DNA of 64,000 bases. It comes from Hyphomicrobium_A sp041659545 (GTDB lineage Bacteria > Pseudomonadota > Alphaproteobacteria > Rhizobiales > Hyphomicrobiaceae). Location of the stretch: contig JBAZYB010000001.1 in NCBI GenBank assembly GCA_041659545.1, positions 1-64,000 on the forward strand, written 5' to 3'. Shown in pieces: positions 56,789 to 64,000 of the stretch (position 1 is its first letter; each line of letters opens with the position of its first letter). The position numbers and the translations under genes are program-made. The notes beneath the pieces are model-generated. The model was not told where the DNA came from. It saw only the letters and a list, made by a program, of their open reading frames with translations, and did not search any database.

Positions 56789-58267
56789 ATGGGAAAGCCA
56801 ACAGGGTTCATCGAATTCGCGAGATCGAAGCAGCCGTCGCGCCCGATCACCGAGCGCGTGGGCGACTATCGCCACGTCTACAAGGCCTACCCGGTCGAAG
56901 AGCTGACGCGGCAGGCCGCGCGCTGCATGGACTGCGGCATTCCGTTCTGCCACCAGGGGTGCCCGCTCGGCAACCTCATCCCCGACTGGAACGACCTCGT
57001 CTATCGCAACAACTGGCGCGCGGCCATCGAGCGGCTGCACCAGACCAACAACTTCCCGGAGTTCACCGGCCTGCTGTGCCCGGCGCCGTGTGAAGGGTCG
57101 TGCGTGCTCGGGATCAACAAGGACCCCGTCACCATCAAGTCGATCGAGCTGTCGATCGTCGAGCGCGCGTTCGAGGAAGGCTGGATTGTTCCCGAGCCGC
57201 CGGTCACGCGCACGTGGAAGAAGGTCGCGGTGATCGGCTCCGGTCCCGCCGGCCTCGCCGCCGCCGCGCAGCTCAACCGCGCCGGCCACAGCGTGACGGT
57301 GTTCGAGAAAGCCGACCGCATCGGCGGCCTGCTGCGCTACGGCATCCCCGAGTTCAAGCTGGAGAAGCGCGTGCTCGACCGCCGGCTGGACCTGATGGCG
57401 GCCGAGGGTGTGGTGTTCCGGGCGAGCGTGAACGTCGGCGTTGACGTGACCGCGCAGGACCTGCGGCGCGACTTCGACGCCATTGTGCTGGCCGGCGGCG
57501 CGGGCAGCCCGCGCGACCTCAACGTCCCCGGCCGCGAGTTGAAGGGCGTCCACTTCGCGATGGAGTACCTGTCGCAGCAGAACCGCCGCTGCCAAGACGA
57601 TCAGGATGTGGAATCCGGCCTTCTTGTCCCCCGTAGCCTTGGCGAAGGGGGAAGCCCGACCGTCGTCGAGCCCATCACCGCCGCCGGCAAGCACGTCGTC
57701 ATCATCGGCGGCGGCGACACCGGGGCAGACTGCCTCGGCACCGCGCATCGCCAGGGCGCAGTCTCGGTCACGCAGCTCGAATTGCTGCCGACACCCCCGG
57801 ATCAGCGCGCCGCCGACAACCCGTGGCCGCTGTGGCCCAACATCTTCCGCACCGCGTCCGCGCATGAGGAAGGCGGCGATCGCGTCTATGCGGTGGCCAC
57901 CACCGGACTGACCGGCGACGACGGCGGCCGCGTCAACGCGCTGCACGGACACAAGGTCAGCCGCGTCGTCTCCGACAGCCGCGTGTCGTTCGAGCCGCTT
58001 CCCGACAGTGCGTTCGAGATGAAGGCCGATCTGGTGCTGTTGGCGATGGGCTTCGTTGGACCCGAGAAGAGCCGGCTGCTCACCGACCTCGATGTGCGCT
58101 TCAGCGACCGCGGCAACGTCGCGCGTGATGACCAGTGGATGACCAACGTCCCCGGCGTATTCGCCGCCGGCGACATGCAGCGCGGCCAGTCACTGATCGT
58201 GTGGGCGATAGACGACGGCCGCCGCGCAGCAGGAGCAGTCGACAAGTACCTGATGACAGAGCAATAA
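56789..58267 (+). CDS. gltD: glutamate synthase small subunit with an internal repeat insertion
   Basis: 492 residues. The N-terminal half has the two 4Fe-4S clusters (CMDCGIPFCHQGCPLGNL and LCPAPCEGSCVLG), then FAD (IGSGPAGLAAAAQL) and NADPH (IGGGDTGADCLGTAHRQGA) binding sites. It passes electrons from NADPH to GltB. Between FAMEYLSQQNRR and the NADPH motif there are about 33 residues rather than about 15. The extra part at 271-294 (DQDVESGLLVPRSLGEGGSP and on) is encoded by a palindromic repeat that has an intergenic relative at 41720. The insertion keeps frame and lies in a surface loop. Starts 4 bases after gltB. Confidence 0.94.
   Translation: MGKPTGFIEFARSKQPSRPITERVGDYRHVYKAYPVEELTRQAARCMDCGIPFCHQGCPLGNLIPDWNDLVYRNNWRAAIERLHQTNNFPEFTGLLCPAPCEGSCVLGINKDPVTIKSIELSIVERAFEEGWIVPEPPVTRTWKKVAVIGSGPAGLAAAAQLNRAGHSVTVFEKADRIGGLLRYGIPEFKLEKRVLDRRLDLMAAEGVVFRASVNVGVDVTAQDLRRDFDAIVLAGGAGSPRDLNVPGRELKGVHFAMEYLSQQNRRCQDDQDVESGLLVPRSLGEGGSPTVVEPITAAGKHVVIIGGGDTGADCLGTAHRQGAVSVTQLELLPTPPDQRAADNPWPLWPNIFRTASAHEEGGDRVYAVATTGLTGDDGGRVNALHGHKVSRVVSDSRVSFEPLPDSAFEMKADLVLLAMGFVGPEKSRLLTDLDVRFSDRGNVARDDQWMTNVPGVFAAGDMQRGQSLIVWAIDDGRRAAGAVDKYLMTEQ
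57599..57670 (+). repeat. in-frame palindromic repeat inside gltD
   Basis: The core CCGTAGCCTTGGCGAAGG at 57631-57648, flanked by TTGTCCC and GGGGAAG, has a partly palindromic shape and matches the intergenic copy at 41720-41737 at 16 of 18 positions. It adds about 18-20 residues to the protein without a stop. Its GC and word use are like the intergenic repeats rather than the flanking coding DNA. Confidence 0.65.
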
Positions 58268-58320
58268 CAGGAGGCCAGAAGATCAGAAGAACAGGTTTCT
58301 CCTGATCTCCTGTTACTTCT
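58266..58320. terminator. stem-loop between gltD and mutM
   Basis: AACAGGAG (58266-58273) pairs with CTCCTGTT (58307-58314), with further pairing of GATCAG/CTGATC inside. The words AGGAGGCCAGAAG and GATCAGAAG also occur in the element at 43004-43060. It lies between convergent gltD and mutM and partly overlaps the mutM stop codon. Confidence 0.55.
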
Positions 58321-59131
58321 GGCAGATCGGGCAGTAGTAAGTCGAGCGTCCGCCCTGTGTGAACTGCTTGATCGTTCCGGCACAGCCTTTCCGCAGACAA
58401 GCCTCCTCGGCTCGCTCATACACCCGAAAGCGGCCTGCCCGATAGGGCGACTCGGACCGACGAATCGCGGCTGCCAGCACCGCTTTGATCGACGCCACCA
58501 ACTGCACCGCCTGCTTCCGCGGCTTGCCCGTCGAGGTCGCCAGCGACCCGGCGCTTCGTAGCGGTGACAGCCGCGCGTGGTGGAGGGCTTCGCTCGCGTA
58601 GATGTTGCCCAGGCCGGCGACCACGCGTTGGTCGAGCAGCGTCACCTTGATCGACGCCTTCCTGCCCCGGCACGCGCGGGCCAGCGACGCGGCGTCGAAT
58701 GCCGGCGACAATGGCTCGGGTCCCATCGCCTTCAGCGACGGGTAGTCCCCGGCCTGGCCGGCCATCGCCAGATCCATGAAGCCGAACCGTCGCGGATCGT
58801 TGAAGGTCACCGCCTGGCCCGACGACATGATGAACACGACGTGATCGTGCGCATCCGCCTCGCGCGCGCGATCGCCGATGGGCGCGACGTGAAACCACCC
58901 CGACATGCCCAGGTGCATGATCAGCGTCTCGCCCGACGACAGCGTGATCACCAGGTACTTGCCGCGGCGCTCGATGGCGTCCGCCGTCCGGCCGCGGAGC
59001 CGCTCGATGAACCGGGCGGGGAAGGGGATGCGAAGGTTCGGGCGATTCAGGATGACGCGGCGAAACCTGGCGTCGCGCATGGCGGGTTCGAGCAGCCGGC
59101 GAACGGTTTCCACTTCGGGGAGTTCAGGCAC
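58313..59131 (-). CDS. mutM: formamidopyrimidine-DNA glycosylase
   Basis: 272 residues from GTG 59131, which gives the required N-terminal sequence PELPEVETVRRLLEP; after Met removal Pro is the catalytic base. Other residues: Lys in RRGKYLVITL, MHLGMSG, DQRVVAGLGNIYASEALHHARLSP (helix-two-turn-helix) and a zinc finger at the C-terminus. That finger reads CLRKGC...CPIC, so its first pair is C-x4-C instead of the usual C-x2-C. It repairs 8-oxoguanine and formamidopyrimidines. Divergent from the collagen-like protein gene. Confidence 0.94.
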   Translation of the reverse strand: MPELPEVETVRRLLEPAMRDARFRRVILNRPNLRIPFPARFIERLRGRTADAIERRGKYLVITLSSGETLIMHLGMSGWFHVAPIGDRAREADAHDHVVFIMSSGQAVTFNDPRRFGFMDLAMAGQAGDYPSLKAMGPEPLSPAFDAASLARACRGRKASIKVTLLDQRVVAGLGNIYASEALHHARLSPLRSAGSLATSTGKPRKQAVQLVASIKAVLAAAIRRSESPYRAGRFRVYERAEEACLRKGCAGTIKQFTQGGRSTYYCPICQK

Positions 59132-59220
59132 ACTGACAATTCTAGCCCCGGCGAACTGTTGGCTTTCCTCCGCCATTTCCCGCATACTGGCCGCGCTCCC
59201 CCGAGCGCCGTGGAGGCCTC

Positions 59221-60615
59221 ATGAAATCCCCATGGAAGTTCGTCCTCACTGCTTTATTTATCGCGGCGGCAGTCCTGCCGGCGCACGCTCAGAACGGATC
59301 GCTGAAGGTCAGGTCATTTCCCTCGGGCGCCGCCGTCGTCATTGACGGCGTGCCGACGGGCAAGGTGACGCCGATGAACACCCGTCTCTCCGTTGGCGAT
59401 CACACGGTTACTATCGCCGTCCCCGATTCCGGCTGGAGTCCGAACACCCGCACGGTCACGATCAGGCGCGGCGACAACGAGCTGGTCGTCACGCTGCTGC
59501 CCGTCGTGACGAGTGGAGCGCAAGGCCCGCCTGGTCCTCAGGGTGTGCAGGGTCCGCAAGGCGCGCCGGGTCCACAGGGTGCGACCGGTGCGACAGGTGC
59601 GCAGGGTCCGCAAGGTGTGCCCGGTGCGGAAGGTGCGGCTGGGCCGCAAGGCCCGCCGGGCCCGGAAGGTCCGCAGGGAAAGCAAGGCGAACAGGGCATC
59701 CAGGGTGTGAAGGGCGATCAGGGTGAACCAGGCTTGCCGGGTGTGCAGGGTCCTCAGGGCGCCGCCGGTCAGACCGGTCCCGTCGGCCCGGCCGGTCCGT
59801 CGGGCGCCGCGCTCCCGGCCCCGCCTCCGGTCCCGTACTCGGGGAACTTCGCGCTGAGCATCAACGGCCAGGCTCCGATCGCGTTGAGCGAGGTCGCCGG
59901 CTGTTTCGACAAGGTGATCGGCGTCGAGTACGAGGACTGCTACCTGGAGACAGCGGTAATGTCTCCGCAGCTGTTTACCTGGTTCGCGGACTCAGTGGAC
60001 GGCAGCAACCCGCTGCGCAACCTGACGCTGTATCAATACAACTTCAACAACCAGGTGACGGCGCAGTTGGACATCCAGAACGGGTTCATGCGTGAATTGA
60101 CCGTCTCTGACTTCGCCGCCAGCGCAAAGGCGACTGGCAAGCTTCGTTTCGTGGTTGTGCCCCGGCGGTTGCTGGTTGCCACGCCCGGCACGTTCGGCAT
60201 CATCACGACGCAGCCGACCTACCTCACGGCCAATTTCGTATTTGTGCTGCCCGGTGTTGACGGCTCTCGCGTGGCCGCAATCAACGGGCTTCGCGCGTCG
60301 TGGCCGAAGGTGGCGCTGCCACCGAATGGCACCCGCCGCGAGTTCCTTCCCGGCAAGCCGTCCTATGACGAGATCCAGGTTGAAGTGGCGCTGACGGGCA
60401 CAACCGCCGCCGACCTGGATTCGTGGGTGAACCAGTTCGCCCTGGGCACGGGGACGACGAGGGATGGCGAGATCGAGGCGCGGAACGCGACCCTGACGAC
60501 GGTTATTGCCCGCGTTAGCTTGTTCGGCGTGTCGCCCCGCTTCTTCACGCCGTTTCCGGCGGACAGCGGTCGCCGCACGATCACGCTGCACCTCGACCGA
60601 TTCACGCTGCAGTGA
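59221..60615 (+). CDS. secreted PEGA/collagen-like protein
   Basis: 464 residues. Signal peptide of about 23 residues (AHAQ). PEGA domain at about 25-90 (SLKVRSFPSGAAVVIDGVPTGKVTPMNT). Residues 99-197 form 33 uninterrupted Gly-X-Y triplets rich in Gln and Pro, a collagen-like triple-helix region. The C-terminal ~260 residues are beta-rich: VIGVEYEDCYLETAV..., LYQYNFNNQVTAQLDIQNGFMRELTVSDFAASAKATGKLRFVVV, with some similarity in pattern to phage tail-tube proteins, but not certain. Bacterial collagen-like proteins are usually surface-exposed and trimeric. Function in adhesion is an inference. A second PEGA protein follows 118 bases on. Confidence 0.87.
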   Translation: MKSPWKFVLTALFIAAAVLPAHAQNGSLKVRSFPSGAAVVIDGVPTGKVTPMNTRLSVGDHTVTIAVPDSGWSPNTRTVTIRRGDNELVVTLLPVVTSGAQGPPGPQGVQGPQGAPGPQGATGATGAQGPQGVPGAEGAAGPQGPPGPEGPQGKQGEQGIQGVKGDQGEPGLPGVQGPQGAAGQTGPVGPAGPSGAALPAPPPVPYSGNFALSINGQAPIALSEVAGCFDKVIGVEYEDCYLETAVMSPQLFTWFADSVDGSNPLRNLTLYQYNFNNQVTAQLDIQNGFMRELTVSDFAASAKATGKLRFVVVPRRLLVATPGTFGIITTQPTYLTANFVFVLPGVDGSRVAAINGLRASWPKVALPPNGTRREFLPGKPSYDEIQVEVALTGTTAADLDSWVNQFALGTGTTRDGEIEARNATLTTVIARVSLFGVSPRFFTPFPADSGRRTITLHLDRFTLQ

Positions 60616-60733
60616 CCGATCGACGCATGTGGGGTCCGGCCCGGCCGGACCTCACATGTCCGCGACGGTGGAAACGGGTGCACAATGGGATTGTCGTCGG
60701 TCCGCGATGCCCACCTGGCGACCGGGTAGTCAC

Positions 60734-61537
60734 ATGCGATACCTCTGTCTGGTTCTCGTTCTTCTCGCGACGCCGCTGACGGCGCTCGCGCAGCAGGATT
60801 CGCGGCGCGCGCCGGAACTCACCGGTCCGGGCGCGATCGGCTTGCCGTTGCCTCCGATTGGCTTGCCGCCGCTGACCACGCGCAGCACCGGCAACCCCAA
60901 GTGGCAGCGCGTGCAGCCGCCGTCGTGGGAGCGTCCGCAAACACCGTGGTGGGAACGGCAGGGCCCGCCGGCCTGGGAGCAAGGGCATGTCGGCCGTCCG
61001 GCGCCCACTCAGCCGAACCGCACCCCGCGTCAGCGTACGCAGGTGGTCTACGTGGTGACGCCAAACGGCAACCCGATGGGTACCCCGTGGTTCCCGTCGG
61101 CAACGCAACCGGCCACGGCCGTCACCGCGCCGGTCATTGCCACGCCTCGACCGCTGACCGGGCGCTTGCGGCTCGACGTGGAGCCTGCCGAGCTGTTGCA
61201 GATCTTTGTGGATGGGATCTACGTCGGCACGCGCGCCGATCTTGGTGACGCGATCGATCTACCCGCGGGCGCGCGCCGCGTCGAGATTCGCGCGCCCGGG
61301 TACCAGACGCTGGTGTTCGACGCGCAGATCGACGCCGAGCGAGAAATCACGTATCGCGGGTCCCTGGAGCCCGTAGCGGGCGTGCGGCCCGTCACCCCGC
61401 CACCGCCACCCGTGGTCCCCACCGGCAGCAAGACGATGTACGTCATCCCGGGGTGCTACATGGGCAACGTGTCGCCGGCAGGAATGAAGCTGCCGGCCGG
61501 CTGCGACATCAGCCGCATGACGACCTACACGCCATAA
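60734..61537 (+). CDS. secreted PEGA-domain protein
   Basis: 267 residues from ATG 60734. Signal peptide ends TALAQQ. The middle is Pro/Trp/Arg-rich (about 55-110, WQRVQPPSWERPQTPWWERQ), low in complexity and of unknown fold. A PEGA domain follows (about 135-205): GRLRLDVEPAELLQIFVDGIYVGTRADLGDAIDLPAGARRVEIRAPGYQTLVFD. The C-terminal ~50 residues contain a Pro run and two cysteines in a CYMGN...GCDIS pattern. PEGA domains are found on surface proteins, often near collagen-like ones. It is on the same strand as the collagen-like gene and may be in the same unit. Confidence 0.85.
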   Translation: MRYLCLVLVLLATPLTALAQQDSRRAPELTGPGAIGLPLPPIGLPPLTTRSTGNPKWQRVQPPSWERPQTPWWERQGPPAWEQGHVGRPAPTQPNRTPRQRTQVVYVVTPNGNPMGTPWFPSATQPATAVTAPVIATPRPLTGRLRLDVEPAELLQIFVDGIYVGTRADLGDAIDLPAGARRVEIRAPGYQTLVFDAQIDAEREITYRGSLEPVAGVRPVTPPPPPVVPTGSKTMYVIPGCYMGNVSPAGMKLPAGCDISRMTTYTP

Positions 61538-61539
61538 CC

Positions 61540-63099
61540 CTACTTGATGACGTCACCGGGCAGCAGCGGTGCGGTCTTCGGCGGCACGCGGGTGTGGCTC
61601 ACCTGTTCGTAGCCGTGCGCGATCTTCAGGAGCGTGGCGTCGCTGAACGGCCGCCCCATGATCTCGAGCGCCAGCGGCAGGCCCTCGGCGTCCCACCCGG
61701 CCGGCACCACGATGGCCGGCATGCCCGCCGTCGACGCCAGGTTGTTATCCCTCAACCCATCGTCTGACGCGCCCACCGCCGGCGCGCCGAGTGACTTCAT
61801 GGGATACACGAGCGCCGCCACACCGTAGCGATCCATCAGCGCGATCAGCTGCTGCCGCATCATCTTCTGGTTGAGCAGCCGCGCCTGGTACTCGACGTTG
61901 GTGTTGAGGTCGCCGGCCTTCATGGTGTCGTTGAAGCGCGCTTCGAGCACGCCGCCCTTGAGCCACTTGCCGCTGTTGAACAGTTCGGCAAACGACTGGA
62001 CGGGTCTCGCCGGCCCGCGCCGCTTCAGGTAACTGTCGAACGACGAGCGCAGCTCGTAGCTGTTGACGCGAAGCGACGGCATCAAACCGACCAGGTCGGT
62101 ACCGGTCGAAAGCCCGTCGATGACGATGGCGCCGTTGGCGGTGAGCAGGGCCAGTTGCTTGTCGACGATCGCGTTGCCGGCGGCGGCCTCCTGGTCCTTG
62201 CGGAACAGATCGCGCAGCACGCCGACACGGACGCCGCGCAGGCCGTTGGCGGGCAGCGCGGTGAGATCGGCCACTGGATAATCGAGGCTTTCGGCGGTGG
62301 CGAGGTCGTCGGCATCGAAGCCGCGAATCACGCTCAGCACCACCGCGGCATCGGCCGCCGTCTTGGCGTGCACGCCGACGCGGTCTTGCGTGAACGAGAT
62401 GGGGAGCACGCCGGCGCGGCTCACCAGCCCCCGCGACGGGACCACACCCACCAGCGCGTTGTTAGCCGCGGGGCTGCGCACGGAGACGCCGGTTTCCGTG
62501 CCCAGGCCAACGGTGGCGAAGCCTGCGGCCACCGACACGCCCGTGCCGCCACTCGAGCCGCCAGGATTCTTCGCCAAGTTGTAGGGATTCAGGATCTGCC
62601 CGCCGACGGTGCTGAAGCCGCGCACCGATTGCGCCATTTCATCCATGTTGGTCTTCGCGATGATGATGGCGCCGGCCTGACGGAGCTTCTCGATCACCGT
62701 CGCGTCGATGGCGGGGCGGTTGCCGGCAAACACCTCGTTGCCGCCGGTGGTCGGCATGTCGGCGGTGTCGATGTTGTCTTTGGCCACGATCGGGATGCCG
62801 TGCAGCGGACCGCGGCGGCCTTTGGCCTTGCGCTCGGCATCGAGCTCGCGCGCAGTCTCCAGCGCGCGCGGGTTGATCGTGATGATCGCGTTTAGTCGAG
62901 GGCCCTTCTTGTCGTAAGCGTCGATGCGCTTCAGATACAGGCCGACCAGTTGCTCATATGTCAGCCGGCCGGCGTCAACCGCGGCCTGGATGTCGGCAAT
63001 GCTCGCCGTCAGCAGGTCGAACGACCGCCCCTGGGCGCGAGGCGTGGCGAGCGACAGGACAGCGAGCAGGAGAACGAGAGCAAATCGGCTGGAACGCAC
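61540..63099 (-). CDS. secreted amidase-signature enzyme
   Basis: 519 residues with a signal peptide (about 22 residues, ending RAQG). Amidase signature: Lys107 in IPIVAKDNID, Ser183 in NPGGSSGGTG and Ser206 in TETGVSVRSP would be the Lys-cisSer-Ser triad. The usual sequence before the nucleophile is G-G-S; here it is G-V-S, so activity may be altered. The rest follows the family, including SFTQDRVGVHAKTAADAA. Members hydrolyse amides of many kinds; the periplasmic signal suggests a scavenging or peptide-modifying role. Its stop is 3 bases from the convergent PEGA gene stop. Confidence 0.87.
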   Translation of the reverse strand: MRSSRFALVLLLAVLSLATPRAQGRSFDLLTASIADIQAAVDAGRLTYEQLVGLYLKRIDAYDKKGPRLNAIITINPRALETARELDAERKAKGRRGPLHGIPIVAKDNIDTADMPTTGGNEVFAGNRPAIDATVIEKLRQAGAIIIAKTNMDEMAQSVRGFSTVGGQILNPYNLAKNPGGSSGGTGVSVAAGFATVGLGTETGVSVRSPAANNALVGVVPSRGLVSRAGVLPISFTQDRVGVHAKTAADAAVVLSVIRGFDADDLATAESLDYPVADLTALPANGLRGVRVGVLRDLFRKDQEAAAGNAIVDKQLALLTANGAIVIDGLSTGTDLVGLMPSLRVNSYELRSSFDSYLKRRGPARPVQSFAELFNSGKWLKGGVLEARFNDTMKAGDLNTNVEYQARLLNQKMMRQQLIALMDRYGVAALVYPMKSLGAPAVGASDDGLRDNNLASTAGMPAIVVPAGWDAEGLPLALEIMGRPFSDATLLKIAHGYEQVSHTRVPPKTAPLLPGDVIK

Positions 63100-63158
63100 G
63101 CGTAATGCTACCTCAGCACCCCACCGGCTCCGGCGGCCTCGTCGACGGCGTCAAGAGA

Positions 63159-64000
63159 TCAGGCCCTGAGAAACGCCGTCAGGCAATCGCCGAGCACGTC
63201 GACGGCGTATCCACCCTCTTGCACCACCAGCGTCGGCAATCCCATCCGGCGCACCCTGGCGCCGATGTCGCCAAAGTCATTGGCGCCGAGCTTGAGCACC
63301 CCAATCGGATCGCGCGCGTGGGCGTCGAAGCCGAGTGCCACGACCAGCGCATCCGCGCCGAAGCCGTGAATCCGCTCGCATGCCTGTTCGACGGCGGCCC
63401 GCATCTCGGCCCCGTCGGAGCCGTGGGCGAGCGGCAGGTTGAGGTTGTAGCCCTCGCCGGCGCCATGGCCCTTCTCGCCGGTGTAGCCCGTGAAGAACGG
63501 GTAGTAGTTCTTCGGATCGGCGTGAATTGACACCGTCAGCACGTCGGCCCGCGAGTAGAAGATCTGCTGCGTGCCGTCGCCGTGATGCGCGTCGACGTCG
63601 AGGACGGCGACGCGCGGGAACCGCGCGAGCAGCCGATGTGCCGCCACCGCGGTGTTGTTGACAAAGCAGAACCCCGACGCGCGATCGGCGCGCGCGTGGT
63701 GGCCTGAAGGCCGGCACAACGCATAGGCCGTGGGTGGCGGTAACCCTTGCGAGGGGGGTGACTGAATCAGCGCCTCCGCCGCCGCCACCGCCGTGTTGCA
63801 CGACTCGCGAATCGATGGCCAGCTTCGTGGTCCGAGGGCGACCGACAGGTCGCCGAGGTACCAGCCGGTGCGCGCGACGATGCTGTCGGCGGGGCAGTCG
63901 GGGCGGGCGCGATCTTCCGGGCGTCCGCTCCAGTAGGGAAACGTGTTGGGCCACACCTCGGGGCCGTGATCCGGCAGCCGTGTCCACTGCTCCCACGCGG
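63159..64000 (-). CDS. histone-deacetylase-like amidohydrolase, 5' end outside window
   Basis: The frame is open to the last base, so the N-terminus is missing; about 280 residues are present. HDAC fold: RPSGHHARADRASGFCFVNNTAVAAHRLL, zinc ligands in DVDAHHGDGTQ and GFDAHARDP, and VVQEGGYAVDVLGD. Bacterial members remove acetyl groups from polyamines or other small amides (acetylpolyamine amidohydrolase-like, class II). The first Asp-His pair and the later Asp are kept, so the enzyme is probably active. It ends 60 bases from the amidase gene start on the same strand and is therefore upstream of it. Confidence 0.88.
   Translation of the reverse strand, partial: AWEQWTRLPDHGPEVWPNTFPYWSGRPEDRARPDCPADSIVARTGWYLGDLSVALGPRSWPSIRESCNTAVAAAEALIQSPPSQGLPPPTAYALCRPSGHHARADRASGFCFVNNTAVAAHRLLARFPRVAVLDVDAHHGDGTQQIFYSRADVLTVSIHADPKNYYPFFTGYTGEKGHGAGEGYNLNLPLAHGSDGAEMRAAVEQACERIHGFGADALVVALGFDAHARDPIGVLKLGANDFGDIGARVRRMGLPTLVVQEGGYAVDVLGDCLTAFLRA

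Noticed and set aside
59515..59811. DNA-level tandem repeat in the collagen-like region
   Set aside because: The periodicity follows from Gly-X-Y coding; triplets differ and are explained by the protein.
60000..60615. Phage tail-tube protein at the C-terminus of the collagen-like protein
   Set aside because: Only a vague strand pattern is similar and no phage or contractile-injection genes are near.

Overview
The window looks like chromosomal DNA of a high-GC acidobacterium, most plausibly of the Vicinamibacteria lineage. This is inferred from family content, not from a marker gene. The evidence is three orphan ADOP-type FtsX/MacB permeases (acidobacterial duplicated orphan permeases) without an ATPase, two DUF1552 proteins, many secreted small proteins, PEGA-domain proteins and several palindromic intergenic repeat families. 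I found no rRNA, tRNA, CRISPR array, transposase, phage module or origin. No stretch longer than 300 bases lacks a gene.

Layout. 1-5.1 kb: end of a DUF1552 gene, a secreted ankyrin-repeat protein, a Tat-exported sulfite-oxidase-like molybdoenzyme and a split YeeE/YedE transporter pair. 5.1-9.5 kb (minus): four-gene cluster of a 37-residue membrane peptide, a secreted lipocalin-like protein, DUF1552 protein and ADOP permease. 9.6-12 kb: OmpR-type two-component pair and a secreted His-brace (LPMO-like) protein. 12-16.6 kb: cupin, secreted methyltransferase coupled to malate synthase, a membrane-anchored hypothetical and a double-cupin protein. 16.7-22 kb: M48 protease, a glycine-zipper protein behind a sigma54-like promoter, an AlkZ-like glycosylase, bactofilin, thioredoxin and a lipoprotein. 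21.9-27.6 kb: TetR, RND adaptor and pump, plus a signal-less solute-binding protein. 27.7-33.5 kb: secreted zinc metalloprotease divergent from a fused MFS/spermidine-synthase/TPR protein. 33.5-37.6 kb: MarR-YceI pair, NadR-like P-loop kinase, AlkA, lipoprotein and B3 metallo-beta-lactamase.

37.6-45.5 kb: two more ADOP permeases flank a DmpA-type peptidase, a 54-residue zinc-ribbon protein and a PilT ATPase. 45.7-46.9 kb: SRPBCC-ArsR-DGPF operon under twin palindromic operators. 47-50.3 kb: PanE-like reductase, LLM oxidoreductase and glutaryl-CoA dehydrogenase. 50.4-58.3 kb: a complete ammonium-assimilation unit amtB-glnK-gltB-gltD. 58.3-64 kb: MutM, two PEGA-domain secreted proteins (one with a 33-triplet collagen-like tract), an amidase and a histone-deacetylase-like hydrolase running off the window.

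No single large cryptic system stands out. The most interesting points are small: a palindromic repeat inserted in frame in gltD with an intergenic relative, paired GCAACC-N4-GGTTGC operators, a probable leaderless marR with an operator in its promoter spacer, a PII protein lacking Tyr51 and Gln39, a near-consensus sigma54 site, a secreted His-brace protein, and two microproteins at 9412-9525 and 41543-41707.
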